From Rodentibacter pneumotropicus DSM 21403 (lineage in GTDB: Bacteria; Pseudomonadota; Gammaproteobacteria; Enterobacterales; Pasteurellaceae): DNA of 64,000 nt. How positions within the stretch are numbered: position 1 is the first letter of the stretch; every line of letters begins with the position of its first letter. The notes under the pieces are model-generated. The model was not told the origin of the DNA, did no database searches, and saw nothing but the letters and a program-made list of their open reading frames with translations. This document shows positions 8,677-18,327 of this stretch, piece by piece. Where the stretch lies: the NCBI RefSeq assembly GCF_000379905.1, contig NZ_KB904059.1:1-64000 (forward strand), written 5' to 3'. The position numbers and the translations under genes were made by a program.

Positions 8677-9355
8677 AATCCCTTTTGTTGCCCAAGAGCG
8701 CACCACATCACGACTAGCACCAATGGGAACAACAAAACGCAACCCAAGCGTACAACTTGCGCTAAACGGCACACCGATTTACTTACACAATATTATGATA
8801 AGTGTGTCAGTTAAACGCGAAGAAAAAGACATGAGCGGACAAAAATCAAGCACGAAGAAATCCGATAAAGGTGTAAAAGCCAAGGAATTAAACGTACTGG
8901 GTTTTATTCCATACTCACGCAAAGAATGGCTCACACAATTATTTAATCTTGCCGAATCCGAAGACGGCAAGGGTGAGCAAAGCAAATACCGCGTATCTTG
9001 CACCGCCGCAGAGGCGGTAAATATGCGCGAAGTTCAATTCAGCGGCGAAGTATCAGCAACCGAACAAAGCGGACAGTTGGGTTGGTCGGTATCCTTTACA
9101 TTGCGCGAGGTCAATTCCGTTGCCGAGAAAAAAGACCAACGCAAGAAAAAACCAAAAGCAAAGACACAGGGAGAGAAAGCACCAGTTGCGAAAAGTGCGG
9201 TCGAAAATCAAGGTAAATCTTCCGAGGTAAAAGAAAAAACATCGGGAACAGAAAAAGATACAAGTTTATCAGGAAGAATTAATCAAGGTGATTGGGGCGG
9301 AGCTTGGGAAGCCGCAAAAAAAGGAGATTGGAGCAGACACAATGAAAATAATTAA
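8669..9355 (+). CDS. Phage baseplate complex-like protein
   Basis: A 228-residue protein (MTRIPFVAQERTTSRLAPMG). Residues about 20-150 look like a compact beta domain (VQLALNGTPIYLHNIMISVS, KYRVSCTAAEAVNMREVQFS). The last 75 residues are a highly charged Lys/Glu/Ser tail (KKDQRKKKPKAKTQGEKAPV onward) that looks disordered. Similar genes beside gpV/gpD-like hub genes are often annotated 'baseplate complex protein'. The last 14 bases overlap the following hub gene. A USS core lies at 9193-9201, within the charged tail. Confidence 0.55.
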   Translation: MTRIPFVAQERTTSRLAPMGTTKRNPSVQLALNGTPIYLHNIMISVSVKREEKDMSGQKSSTKKSDKGVKAKELNVLGFIPYSRKEWLTQLFNLAESEDGKGEQSKYRVSCTAAEAVNMREVQFSGEVSATEQSGQLGWSVSFTLREVNSVAEKKDQRKKKPKAKTQGEKAPVAKSAVENQGKSSEVKEKTSGTEKDTSLSGRINQGDWGGAWEAAKKGDWSRHNENN

Positions 9356-10943
9356 AACCTTTCTTCTTGATGGCGAGGAATTAGAACTTGCCGACGAGCA
9401 AATCATCCTTGAACTAAACAACACCGGACGAGGATTCGTAACGGTTCGCACCGAAAAAGACTGTATCGGCAAAAGTGCGGTCTTTGAGATGGGAGAATAT
9501 GATCATTATTACAAATGGTTCGATGGTATTGTGGAGCGCGAACAAGGTGCAGAAAACGGCTATAAAAAATTGTTCATTCGTGAAAAAGTATCGGTTTTTG
9601 AAAAGACATTGAATTGCTCCCATCGTCATATCACACTGCGCGACTTATGCACGTGGATTACACAGAAAACTAAAATCCCGGTGAAAGTACCACAAGCGGA
9701 TTATGCTGATACGCCAATTTCGTTATTTACCCATAACGGAAGCGGTTATCAGCTTTTAGCCAATATCGGGCGACAATATCAAATTCCGGATTATATGTGG
9801 CAACAATCGCCCGATGGTTCGTTATTTATCGGTTCACACCAAGATTCACGTTGGGTGGGCAAGAATATTGAGTTTGACGAAGGGATGACACTGACAAGCG
9901 GCAGTAACGATATGACAATTCCTATTACTGCCGCCATTCGCCCCGGCGCCATCATCAACGGCAATAAAATTCAGAAAGTGGAATTGCACGGAGATGATTA
10001 TGTGTTGTCATGGGAAAACTTAGACAAAAACGGCAAGCCGGAACAGAAAAGCCCCGAACGCCGTCAAATGGAAAAAACGTTCCCCGAATTGGCGGGTGGT
10101 TATCACTTGCCGAAATATGCCAAAGTAGTCGGTATTGCAGATCCTTCAAGTGGTGGTGATATTTCTGATCCGTTCCGCCCGAAATACGCCGTTGAGTTGC
10201 AGTTATTGGACGAAAACGGAAATGAAGATAAATCCGTGCCGGTTTATCCCGCTGTGCCGTTGCCGGTAACAAGTACAGGCTCACAAGGTGGTGATTTTGC
10301 CTTTCCGGAAGTTGGCACGATGGTTGAAGTCGGTTTTGCTTATGGGCGTAGCGATCAACCTTTTGTGCGAACTATGTTGGCACAAGGCAAAACCGTGCCG
10401 AGTGTTGCACCGGGTGAACAACTTAAGCAACAACGGCCCGAAGTGTATGAGCGCACTGACGCAGCAGGCAATAAGATTCGCGAAACGGATCAGAAGATTA
10501 CCGATAAATCTTATGAACGCCATATCGAAACAGACAGCGAAGTAAAACAAATCGGCACTTCAACAAAAACCGTCGATGCAGACAGTACCCAAACCATCGG
10601 CGGAAATAAAACCGTTAGTGTGTTGGGTAGTATCAACGACACCACGGCAAGCAATCGCACCCAAGGAACAGGCGGAACGCTACAAGAAAAGATTATAGGA
10701 TTGGCACTACGCGTTTCAGATGAAAAAAATAAAATTGTCGCACCGATTAGTTATATGGGATCAGAGGGGCAAAACATTTTTAGATTGTTAGAAGATACAA
10801 TTCAACTATTGGGAGAAGTAGCAAGTACATTAGCGACACACACTCATGGCGGTTCACCACAGCCAAACCAAGCAAGCACATTTAATCAACAAGCAAACAA
10901 GGCACAAGCAATAAAAGACAAACTAACACCGATTATTGAGTAA
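9342..10943 (+). CDS. Baseplate hub/spike protein (gpD + gpV/VgrG-like)
   Basis: A 533-residue protein. The N-terminal 190 residues resemble the hub domain of late-control gpD proteins (LRDLCTWITQKTKIPVKVPQ; YQLLANIGRQYQIPDYMWQQ). Next comes an OB-fold-like segment (ADPSSGGDISDPFRPKYAVE ... FPEVGTMVEVGFAYGRSDQP, about 280-350), then polar repeats with SKTVDADSTQTIGGNKTV-like beta-helix character, as in VgrG/gp5 spikes (about 400-450). THTHGG near the end recalls the metal-binding HxH of gpV. GGAG sits eight bases before the ATG at 9342. Hub and membrane-piercing spike thus seem fused, as in VgrG. It is the last phage gene before the terminator. Confidence 0.8.
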   Translation: MKIIKTFLLDGEELELADEQIILELNNTGRGFVTVRTEKDCIGKSAVFEMGEYDHYYKWFDGIVEREQGAENGYKKLFIREKVSVFEKTLNCSHRHITLRDLCTWITQKTKIPVKVPQADYADTPISLFTHNGSGYQLLANIGRQYQIPDYMWQQSPDGSLFIGSHQDSRWVGKNIEFDEGMTLTSGSNDMTIPITAAIRPGAIINGNKIQKVELHGDDYVLSWENLDKNGKPEQKSPERRQMEKTFPELAGGYHLPKYAKVVGIADPSSGGDISDPFRPKYAVELQLLDENGNEDKSVPVYPAVPLPVTSTGSQGGDFAFPEVGTMVEVGFAYGRSDQPFVRTMLAQGKTVPSVAPGEQLKQQRPEVYERTDAAGNKIRETDQKITDKSYERHIETDSEVKQIGTSTKTVDADSTQTIGGNKTVSVLGSINDTTASNRTQGTGGTLQEKIIGLALRVSDEKNKIVAPISYMGSEGQNIFRLLEDTIQLLGEVASTLATHTHGGSPQPNQASTFNQQANKAQAIKDKLTPIIE

Positions 10944-11492
10944 CGCCGACATTTCACATCAAACCAAAGCCGCACAATGTTGCGGCTTTTTGTTATCTCG
11001 ACGAAATTCATTTCGTCGACATCTATCACGAAAAATCTAACTCATTGTTTATTAAAGAAATTAGCATAGTAAAACATATCAAACCAATCTCACGGAATTT
11101 TTCCGCGTAAAACCTTAAGTCACGGAAAATCCACTTCCTCCCCCGCCGAATTTACGTTAAAAATTTGCGTTTTTTCAGTTAAATTTCAGGCAATAAAATT
11201 AGATAACTATTTGAAGTAAAAGGGATCATTTCATACAAAGAAGAGTGATCTTAACTGTAAAAATTACAGACTTTTACAGTATTTTTCACTTAAAAGGGAT
11301 CATTGAAAACAGATAAATATCAATAAGGTATTAATTTATAAAAGATTTTTAGATTTTCCGTGATGATGAACAGACAAAATTCATTTCAGTTTAACCGACT
11401 GGCGGTTATCGCCACTGACAGAAACAGAAAGGAAGTTAAAAGAAAATTGACGCGGAATTCTTACCGCCACTTTGTCGCCACTTGGATAATAT
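10944..11492. other. Non-coding right arm of the prophage (probable attR flank)
   Basis: No credible gene lies between the hub gene and tRNA-Lys. The stretch holds several structured repeats. There is a 22-bp palindrome at 10998-11019 (arms TCGACGAAAT / ATTTCGTCGA). A direct repeat TAAAAGGGATCATT occurs at 11217-11230 and 11291-11304. An inverted repeat ACTGTAAAA / TTTTACAGT lies at 11254-11280, and a widely spaced inverted pair TCACGGAAAATC (11120-11131) / GATTTTCCGTGA (11352-11363). CGCCACT occurs three times (11410, 11465, 11476). Such clustered repeats next to a tRNA 3' end suggest integrase or excisionase arm sites; this is an inference. Confidence 0.5.
10967..10991 (+). terminator. Rho-independent terminator of the prophage late operon
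   Basis: Arms AAGCCGCA and TGCGGCTT with a six-base loop, followed by TTTTG, 23 bases after the hub gene stop. Confidence 0.85.
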
Positions 11493-11568
11493 TGGTGGGT
11501 CGTGAAGGATTCGAACCTTCGACCAACGGATTAAAAGTCCGCTGCTCTACCGACTGAGCTAACGACCC
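11493..11568 (-). tRNA. tRNA-Lys (anticodon TTT)
   Basis: 76 bases including an encoded CCA; acceptor GGGTCGT pairs with ACGACCC, and the anticodon loop reads TTTTAAT with TTT as anticodon. It is the last gene of a four-tRNA operon, and its 3' end faces the prophage, making it the likely bacterial attachment site. Confidence 0.96.
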
Positions 11569-11617
11569 AAGTGTAGGGTTTTAAAGGAGTTTTTTATAAA
11601 ACTAAGGTTTTATTAAA

Positions 11618-11704
11618 TGGTGCCCGAAGCCAGACTTGAACTGGCACGCCTCGAAAGGCGAGGGATTTTAAATCCCTTGTGTCTACCGATTCCACCACTC
11701 GGGC
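11618..11704 (-). tRNA. tRNA-Leu (anticodon TAA)
   Basis: 87 bases including CCA, with the long variable arm (CTCGCCTTTCGAGGC) typical of class II tRNAs, acceptor GCCCGAG and anticodon TAA. Confidence 0.95.
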
Positions 11705-11725
11705 AAACTAACTTATAGCGTATTA

Positions 11726-11799
11726 TGGAGGCGTGTCCCGGAGTCGAACCGAGCTACATGGATTTGCAATCCAGTGCATAACCGCTTTGCTAACACGCC
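11726..11799 (-). tRNA. tRNA-Cys (anticodon GCA)
   Basis: 74 bases including CCA, acceptor GGCGTGT, anticodon GCA in loop TTGCAAA, discriminator U as usual for tRNA-Cys. Confidence 0.96.
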
Positions 11800-11805
11800 A
11801 GTAAT

Positions 11806-11881
<76 letters not shown>

Positions 11882-11901
11882 ATTCGCTGTTAGTGGTGCG
11901 C

Positions 11902-11929
11902 ATTTTACGGAAATTTTAAACACTGTCAA
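11902..11929 (-). promoter_or_regulatory. Promoter of the tRNA operon
   Basis: On the minus strand a perfect -35 TTGACA (11929-11924) is followed after 16 bases by -10 TAAAAT (11907-11902) and a GC-rich GCGC discriminator, the form seen in stringently controlled stable-RNA promoters. Confidence 0.85.
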
Positions 11930-12090
11930 TCATAGATATTAAAAAAAATCTTAACCGTCTAAAAAAACTGCATTTCGTTTAAATTATTTACAATAAATGA
12001 TGAAAAAATGAAATTTATGGTTATCTCTTAATTTCTTCTTTTATCACTTTAGGCTTTATGCCAAAATGTTTTCATTCTTTTTTTAATAAA

Positions 12091-12108
12091 AAAAGTGCGG
12101 TCACTTTT
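12091..12108. repeat. Uptake signal sequence folded as a small hairpin upstream of metB
   Basis: AAAAGTG-CGGT-CACTTTT: the USS core is extended by its own complement, giving a seven-base stem with a tetraloop, 22 bases before the metB start. It may act as a weak terminator or attenuator; that is inferred. Confidence 0.6.
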
Positions 12109-12129
12109 TAAATTATTTTTGAGGATATT

Positions 12130-13242
12130 ATGACAACACAACAATATGCAATTGATACCCTACTCGCTCAAGCAGGTAATCGTAGCGATGAACGCACCGG
12201 TGCGGTTTCTACGCCAATTTTTCTTTCTACTGCATACGGGCATCATGGTATTGGTGAGAGTACGGGATTTGATTATACCCGCACAAAAAATCCAACCCGC
12301 TCAGTATTAGAAAACACGATCGCCCAATTAGAACATGGAGATCAGGGCTTTGCATTTTCATCCGGTATGGCGGCAATCCAAGTACTAATGACTCTTTTTA
12401 CCGCCCCTGACGAATGGGTTGTTTCCAGCGATGTTTACGGTGGAACTTACCGTCTTTTAGATTTTTCCTACAAAAACAACAATAGTGTAAAACCCGTTTA
12501 TGTTAATACAGCATCTGTCACAGAAATTGAAGCAGCCATTACACCGAATACCAAAGCGATTTTCATCGAGACACCATCCAATCCGCTAATGGAAGAATGC
12601 GATGTGGCAGAGATCGCAAAACTCGCCAAAAAACATCAATTAATGTTAATTGTCGATAATACCTTCTTGACGCCTGTTCTTTCCCGTCCACTTGATTTAG
12701 GAGCTGATATTGTTATCCATAGCGGTACTAAATATATTGCAGGTCATAATGACGTCCTTGTAGGTCTGATTGTGGCGAAAGGTCAGAAACTTTGTGAGCG
12801 TATTGCTTATATTCAAAATGGCGCAGGTGCAGTACTTTCGCCCTTTGATTCTTGGCTGACTATCCGAGGAATGAAAACGCTTTCTTTACGAATGACACGC
12901 CATCAAGAAAATGCTCAAGCTATTGCTGAATTTTTAAAATCCCAACCACAGGTTGATTCTGTTCTTTATCCAAACAAAGGAGGAATGCTTTCTTTTCGTT
13001 TGAAAGATGAAAATTGGATCAATACTTTCTTGAAATCAATCAAGCTCATCACCTTTGCGGAAAGCCTTGGCGGCACAGAAAGTTTTATCACTTATCCGGC
13101 AACTCAAACCCACATGGATATTCCGGAAACAGAACGTGTAGCTCGGGGAATCACTAATACATTGCTACGTTTTTCTGTGGGCATCGAAAATGTGGAAGAT
13201 ATCAAAGCAGATTTACTTCAGGCATTTTCTCATTTGAAATAA
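12130..13242 (+). CDS. metB: Cystathionine gamma-synthase / trans-sulfuration PLP enzyme
   Basis: A 370-residue fold-type I PLP enzyme of the Cys/Met metabolism family. The PLP lysine is in HSGTKYIAGH (Lys201); other signatures are FDYTRTKNPT (phosphate binding), SSGMAAIQ and IVDNTFLTP. MetB condenses O-succinyl- or O-acetylhomoserine with cysteine to give cystathionine for methionine synthesis. Homologues in Pasteurellaceae are annotated metB; a cystathionine beta-lyase or gamma-lyase activity cannot be excluded by motif alone. GAGG precedes the ATG. ldhA begins 16 bases downstream on the same strand, so the two may be cotranscribed. Confidence 0.88.
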   Translation: MTTQQYAIDTLLAQAGNRSDERTGAVSTPIFLSTAYGHHGIGESTGFDYTRTKNPTRSVLENTIAQLEHGDQGFAFSSGMAAIQVLMTLFTAPDEWVVSSDVYGGTYRLLDFSYKNNNSVKPVYVNTASVTEIEAAITPNTKAIFIETPSNPLMEECDVAEIAKLAKKHQLMLIVDNTFLTPVLSRPLDLGADIVIHSGTKYIAGHNDVLVGLIVAKGQKLCERIAYIQNGAGAVLSPFDSWLTIRGMKTLSLRMTRHQENAQAIAEFLKSQPQVDSVLYPNKGGMLSFRLKDENWINTFLKSIKLITFAESLGGTESFITYPATQTHMDIPETERVARGITNTLLRFSVGIENVEDIKADLLQAFSHLK

Positions 13243-13258
13243 TCCTCTCGGGGGTAAG

Positions 13259-14254
13259 ATGAAAATTGCAGTTTATAGTACAAAGAACTATGACCGTAAA
13301 TACTTTGAATTAATCAATGCAAAATACGGTTTTGATCTTGAATTTTTCGACTTCATGTTGAATGAGAGCACAGCCCGCCTAGCAGAACATTGCGAAGTGG
13401 TTTGTATTTTTGTTAATGATGACGGGAGTCGAAAAGTATTGGAAAAATTGACCACACTTGGCGTAAAAACAATTGCTTTACGTTGTGCCGGTTTTAATAA
13501 TGTAGATTTAAAAGCCGCACAGGATCTTGGACTTAAAGTGGTTCGAGTACCTGCTTATTCCCCTGAAGCCGTAGCTGAACATACGGTCGGTTTAATGATG
13601 ACACTTAATCGTCGCATTCATCGTGCTTATCAACGCACCCGTGAAGCCAACTTTTCTTTAGAAGGCCTTATTGGATTTAATATGCACGGACGAACCGTGG
13701 GCGTTATCGGTACAGGTAAGATTGGGATTGCCGTTATGCGAATTTTAAAAGGCTTTGGAATGCATATCCTTGCTTATGATCCTTTTAAAAATCCTATTGT
13801 TGAGGAGCTTGGCGCAAAATATGTCGAACTTGACGAGCTTTATGCAAAATCTCATGTGATTACCTTACATTGCCCCGCTACACCGGAAAATTACCATTTA
13901 CTTAATCGCGAAGCCTTTGCAAAAATGAGAGACGGGGTGATGATTATTAACACAAGCCGCGGTTCACTCATTGATACATTGGCTGCGATTGATGCGTTAA
14001 AACAACGTAAAATTGGTGCATTGGGGATGGATGTCTATGAAAATGAGCGTGATTTATTCTTTGAAGATAAATCTAATGAAGTCATTCAAGATGACGTATT
14101 CGGTCGCCTTTCTTCTTGCCATAATGTGTTGCTTACCGGTCATCAAGCCTTCTTAACGGAAGAAGCCTTGACCAGTATTGCAGATGTTACACTTGCCAAT
14201 GTATATAAACTAAAATCAGGCAAACCTTGTGAAAACTTGGTTTACCCCTCTTAG
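13259..14254 (+). CDS. ldhA: Fermentative D-lactate dehydrogenase
   Basis: 331 residues of the D-2-hydroxyacid dehydrogenase family. The NAD-binding GTGKIG is at 151-156, the substrate arginine in NTSRGSLID (Arg234) and the catalytic histidine in TGHQAF (His295). Length and sequence (RCAGFNNVDLKAAQDLGLKV) match E. coli LdhA closely. It reduces pyruvate to D-lactate in the cytoplasm under fermentative growth. GGGGGTAAG lies just before the ATG. Located 16 bases after metB, although the two functions are unrelated. Confidence 0.93.
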   Translation: MKIAVYSTKNYDRKYFELINAKYGFDLEFFDFMLNESTARLAEHCEVVCIFVNDDGSRKVLEKLTTLGVKTIALRCAGFNNVDLKAAQDLGLKVVRVPAYSPEAVAEHTVGLMMTLNRRIHRAYQRTREANFSLEGLIGFNMHGRTVGVIGTGKIGIAVMRILKGFGMHILAYDPFKNPIVEELGAKYVELDELYAKSHVITLHCPATPENYHLLNREAFAKMRDGVMIINTSRGSLIDTLAAIDALKQRKIGALGMDVYENERDLFFEDKSNEVIQDDVFGRLSSCHNVLLTGHQAFLTEEALTSIADVTLANVYKLKSGKPCENLVYPS

Positions 14255-14373
14255 CTTTTAGTGATTAAATTAATAAGTGTACTTTTAAATAACCCGTGCT
14301 ATTCTGATCGCACTTGTAATTTCGCAAAATGTCCATATATTGAGGGCATTATTCACAAACAAAGGAAACAAAA

Positions 14374-14697
14374 ATGAGCCAAGTATTACACACAACAGAT
14401 GCAACATTTGAAGCAGATGTATTACGTTCTGATATTCCGGTATTAGTTGATTTTTGGGCACCATGGTGTGGCCCTTGCAAAATGATTGCACCAGTATTGG
14501 ATGAACTCGCCCCGGAATTTGCCGGCAAAGCAAAAATCGTAAAAATCAATGTTGATGAAAACCAACTTGTTGCAGGTCAATTCGGTGTACGCAGTATCCC
14601 TACTTTACTTTTAATGAAAAATGGTGAGGTTGTTGCAACACAAGTCGGCGCTTTACCAAAAGGTCAGTTAGCCAACTTCATCAATCAGCATCTTTAA
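14374..14697 (+). CDS. trxA: Thioredoxin 1
   Basis: 107 residues with the redox motif WCGPCK (Cys32-Cys35), [14 protein letters not shown] context and the cis-proline segment RSIPTLLL. The general cytoplasmic disulfide reductant, reduced by TrxB (encoded at 41,195). Length is that of E. coli TrxA. Preceded by 'aaaggaaacaaaa' as RBS and followed by its own terminator, so it is probably a single-gene unit. Confidence 0.96.
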   Translation: MSQVLHTTDATFEADVLRSDIPVLVDFWAPWCGPCKMIAPVLDELAPEFAGKAKIVKINVDENQLVAGQFGVRSIPTLLLMKNGEVVATQVGALPKGQLANFINQHL

Positions 14698-14704
14698 TTA
14701 TCTT

Positions 14705-14741
14705 AAATCCTCTTATTAAACTTAAAATAAGAGGATTTTTT
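14705..14741 (+). terminator. Terminator after trxA
   Basis: Stem AATCCTCTTATT / AATAAGAGGATT followed by a run of T. Confidence 0.88.
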
Positions 14742-14769
14742 TATATTCTTCTCTAATCTACATTTTTTC

Positions 14770-14785
14770 TGTGATATTACTCACA
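14770..14785. promoter_or_regulatory. CRP site upstream of putA
   Basis: TGTGA-TATTAC-TCACA is a perfect match to the CRP half-site consensus TGTGA-N6-TCACA, 90 bases before the putA start. It suggests cAMP-CRP activation of proline catabolism. Confidence 0.8.
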
Positions 14786-14874
14786 AATCTCAAAAGCTTT
14801 TGTTTACATTTTGTTTAAATAGACTTACTTTCAGCAAATAATCTTGTAACACAATAGAAACAAAGGATTACCAA

Positions 14875-17800
14875 ATGTCTATTTCACTTTCTAAAACTTA
14901 CTCTCCTGAACGTCGGGCCATTACTGAAAATTATCGCCTTGATGAAAAAATAGCGATTGATCAGCTAATGGCAACACTTGATTTCACTGAAGAACAAGAA
15001 AAACGTATTACAGATCATGCTACTGATCTCATCAATAAATTACGTCATATTAAACAAAAACAATATGGTGCAGATGCCTTAATGGAAGAGTTTTCTTTAA
15101 GTTCTGAAGAAGGTGTCGCATTGATGTGCTTGGCAGAAGCCTTATTACGTATTCCCGATGATAAAACCCGTGATGACCTCATCTACGAAAAATTACAAGA
15201 TGGTAATTGGCGATCCCACCTAGGCAATTCAAAATCTATTTTCATTAACGCCGCCAGCTACGGTTTGATGTTCGGTAGAAAAATCAGTGAAAACCTCACG
15301 GAAACTCAGCTCACCAACAATCTAAAAAATATTTTTTCCCGTTTCGCTGCGCCGGTCATGCGCCAAGTTATGGTGAAATCTATGCAAATTATAGGGAAGC
15401 AATTTGTAGCAGGTGTAAATATACATGAAGCACTTAAACACATCCAACCCCGCTACAAAAAAGGATTTACCTTTTCATTCGATATGTTGGGCGAAGCGGC
15501 AATGACGGCTACCGATGCGGATCGTTACTTCAACGATTATTTACATGCCATTGAGGAAGTCGGTAAAAATGCAGCAGATCGAAATATTTACAACGGTAAC
15601 AGTATTTCTGTAAAACTTTCCGCCATTCATCCTAAATATAGCCGTACAAAATATGATCGTACAATAAATGAACTTTATCCTCGTGTAAAACAACTCTTCT
15701 TGCTGGCACAAAAATACAATATTAGTGTGAATATTGATGCGGAAGAAGCAAATCGCCTTGAACTCTCTCTTGATTTAATTGAAAAATTACTTGATGAACC
15801 GGAACTCAAAGACTATAAAGGTATTGGTTTTGTTGTACAAAGCTACTCCAAACGCTGCCCGTATGTTTTAGATTATTTGATCAATCTTGCCCGTGAAAAA
15901 CAACACTATTTGATGATCCGCCTAGTAAAAGGTGCTTACTGGGACAGTGAAATCAAATGGGCACAAACTGATGGTTTAGATGATTTCCCACTTTTCACCC
16001 GTAAAAATCATACTGATATTGCCTATGTTGCTTGTGCCAAAAAATTGTTGGCGGCGCAGGATGTCATTTACCCTCAGTTTGCTACTCATAACGTTCTCAC
16101 AATGTGCACCATTTATGAACTCGGACAAGGAAAAAAATTTGAGTTTCAATGCTTATACGGTATGGGGGAAAGTCTTTACGATAATATCGTGGGTAATGAA
16201 AACTTCAACCAACAAGTTCGGGTTTATACGCCTGTCGGCACTCATGAAACGTTGCTTGCTTACCTTGTTCGCCGTTTACTTGAAAATGGAGCGAACTCTT
16301 CCTTTGTTCATCAATTAGTGGACGAAAGTATTCCAGTTTCTCAGTTAGTCACACCGCCATGGAAACTTTACAATAAGTCTAATGGCGAACCAAATAAATT
16401 GGTGCGTAAACCTCTTGAATTATTTCACGATCGTCTTAATTCCGCCGGTTTTGATTTAACCAACGAGCTGGTATTGGAAAAACTTGAGCAATCCTTGAAT
16501 GACGCTAAAATTGAAAATGCAGAATCTATCACGACACAGGCAAATCCAACTCAACAAGCCGCGCAGTATGTGAAAAATCCTGCAAAATTAACAGAAATAA
16601 TTGGTGAAATACATTTCTTAGAAATTGATCAAGCGCAATCGGTATTCTCGGCTGCCAATAACCATCATTGGAACACTCAAAGTGCGGTCGAAAAAGCCAA
16701 TGTTTTACGTAAAGCCGCTGATCTCTATGAAGAAAATCACGGTCTGTTGATGAAATTAGCAATGATTGAAGCCGGTAAAACTTTACCGAATGCTATTGCA
16801 GAACTTCGGGAAGCGGTCGATTTTCTCCGTTATTATGCCAATCAACTTGAAAACTTAGCCGCTATCAATAAACTTGGTGAGGCTCGTGGTAAAGTGCTTT
16901 GCATCTCCCCTTGGAATTTCCCATTGGCAATCTTTACAGGGCAAATTGCAGCCTCTCTTGCTGCCGGTAATGCGGTTATTGCCAAACCGGCAGAGCAAAC
17001 CTCACTCATTGCTTATGCTGCGGTAAAATTACTTCACCAAGCAGGCGTTCCAACGGAAGCTTTACAACTTGTATTAGGCGCAGGTGATCTTGGTGCTGCA
17101 CTTGTTCAACAACCATTCGATGCTGTCGTATTCACCGGCTCAACCGAAGTCGCAAAACTTATCGAAAAACGTTTAGCCGTTGCAGATAATGATCCTATTT
17201 TAATTGCGGAAACAGGCGGGCAAAATGTACTGGTAGTTGATAGCTCTGCCTTACCGGAACAAGTGGTTGCAGACGTATTAAACTCTGCTTTTGACTCAGC
17301 AGGTCAACGCTGCTCTGCTCTCCGTATTCTGTTATTACAAGAAGAAATTGCTGATCAATACTATCGAATGATTAGTGAGGCAATGAAAGAGCTAAGTATT
17401 GGCGATCCTCGTTTACTTGAAACCGATATTGGGCCTGTTATTGACGAAGAAGCAAAACAAAATTTGCTCAATCACCAAGCCAATATGCGTAAAATAGCCC
17501 TGACTTATACTGAACTGGATGTGCCGGAAAATGGGCATTTTATCGGCCCGTCCGTTTATCTGTTGGATAATCTCAATCAAATACAAAGAGAAGTATTCGG
17601 TCCAATTCTTCACATCATTCGCTATCGTAAAGATGAACTCATTACTGTACTTGATGAGGTAAATAAAAAAGGCTATGCCCTAACCGGAGGCTGCCACAGT
17701 CGAATTCGTAAACAAATGGATTTAGTGGAAAAACATCTCAATTGCGGTAATTTCTATATTAACCGAAATATCGTGGGAGCCGTAGTAGGAGTACAACCAT

Positions 17801-18327
17801 TCGGCGGGCACGGTTTATCAGGTACAGGACCTAAAGCAGGCGGAGAATTTTATCTCCAACGCTTAACCCGGACATCGCATTATCATAGCCAATTTGGTAA
17901 TGAAAAAATGCTTCCTCAATCTAAGCCTGTATTGGAAAGTATTACCGGCGAGCACAATAGCCTAGCCTATTTACCTTGTGAAGTTGCAATCCTTAATGGC
18001 GATTTATCTGCTTCTCAAGCTGCAGCAGAAAAATTATTATCAGCCGGTTTCAGTGTTCTGGTAGAGCCAAGCCATCCACTTGCCCAAAATCGCCAAACAA
18101 GTATTCGGGTCAATGCCGAACTCGGGCATTGTCAAAAAGGGATATATTTGACCGCACTTGATGCACAACGTCGCCTATGGTTAGCAGAAAACAGTGAAGC
18201 AATTTTTAAATGCTTCGACTGGCGCACAACACAAGATTTATTACCTTTATATGATGAGTTCTCTCGTAGCTATAACACAACCGCTGCCGGAGGGAATACC
18301 TCATTAATGACCACAGAGGAACATTGA
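14875..18327 (+). CDS. putA: Bifunctional proline dehydrogenase / delta-1-pyrroline-5-carboxylate dehydrogenase
   Basis: 1,150 residues. Domains in order: a helical arm ([20 protein letters not shown] near 81-100), the FAD-dependent proline dehydrogenase barrel (about 180-480; [16 protein letters not shown]), then the NAD-dependent P5C dehydrogenase (about 560-1,040; [13 protein letters not shown], catalytic Cys813 in [10 protein letters not shown]) and a C-terminal tail ending [15 protein letters not shown]. Together they oxidise proline to glutamate, passing electrons to quinone at the membrane. The ribbon-helix-helix DNA-binding domain of E. coli PutA is absent, so this protein cannot repress its own operon by that means. 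The CRP site upstream offers another control. putP follows 170 bases downstream. Confidence 0.95.
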   Translation: MSISLSKTYSPERRAITENYRLDEKIAIDQLMATLDFTEEQEKRITDHATDLINKLRHIKQKQYGADALMEEFSLSSEEGVALMCLAEALLRIPDDKTRDDLIYEKLQDGNWRSHLGNSKSIFINAASYGLMFGRKISENLTETQLTNNLKNIFSRFAAPVMRQVMVKSMQIIGKQFVAGVNIHEALKHIQPRYKKGFTFSFDMLGEAAMTATDADRYFNDYLHAIEEVGKNAADRNIYNGNSISVKLSAIHPKYSRTKYDRTINELYPRVKQLFLLAQKYNISVNIDAEEANRLELSLDLIEKLLDEPELKDYKGIGFVVQSYSKRCPYVLDYLINLAREKQHYLMIRLVKGAYWDSEIKWAQTDGLDDFPLFTRKNHTDIAYVACAKKLLAAQDVIYPQFATHNVLTMCTIYELGQGKKFEFQCLYGMGESLYDNIVGNENFNQQVRVYTPVGTHETLLAYLVRRLLENGANSSFVHQLVDESIPVSQLVTPPWKLYNKSNGEPNKLVRKPLELFHDRLNSAGFDLTNELVLEKLEQSLNDAKIENAESITTQANPTQQAAQYVKNPAKLTEIIGEIHFLEIDQAQSVFSAANNHHWNTQSAVEKANVLRKAADLYEENHGLLMKLAMIEAGKTLPNAIAELREAVDFLRYYANQLENLAAINKLGEARGKVLCISPWNFPLAIFTGQIAASLAAGNAVIAKPAEQTSLIAYAAVKLLHQAGVPTEALQLVLGAGDLGAALVQQPFDAVVFTGSTEVAKLIEKRLAVADNDPILIAETGGQNVLVVDSSALPEQVVADVLNSAFDSAGQRCSALRILLLQEEIADQYYRMISEAMKELSIGDPRLLETDIGPVIDEEAKQNLLNHQANMRKIALTYTELDVPENGHFIGPSVYLLDNLNQIQREVFGPILHIIRYRKDELITVLDEVNKKGYALTGGCHSRIRKQMDLVEKHLNCGNFYINRNIVGAVVGVQPFGGHGLSGTGPKAGGEFYLQRLTRTSHYHSQFGNEKMLPQSKPVLESITGEHNSLAYLPCEVAILNGDLSASQAAAEKLLSAGFSVLVEPSHPLAQNRQTSIRVNAELGHCQKGIYLTALDAQRRLWLAENSEAIFKCFDWRTTQDLLPLYDEFSRSYNTTAAGGNTSLMTTEEH

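Noticed and set aside
11360-11557. 65-codon frame ending inside tRNA-Lys
   Set aside because: Its second half (REGFEPSTNGLKV) is the familiar false translation of an antisense tRNA; the first half has no known pattern. Treated as non-coding prophage arm.
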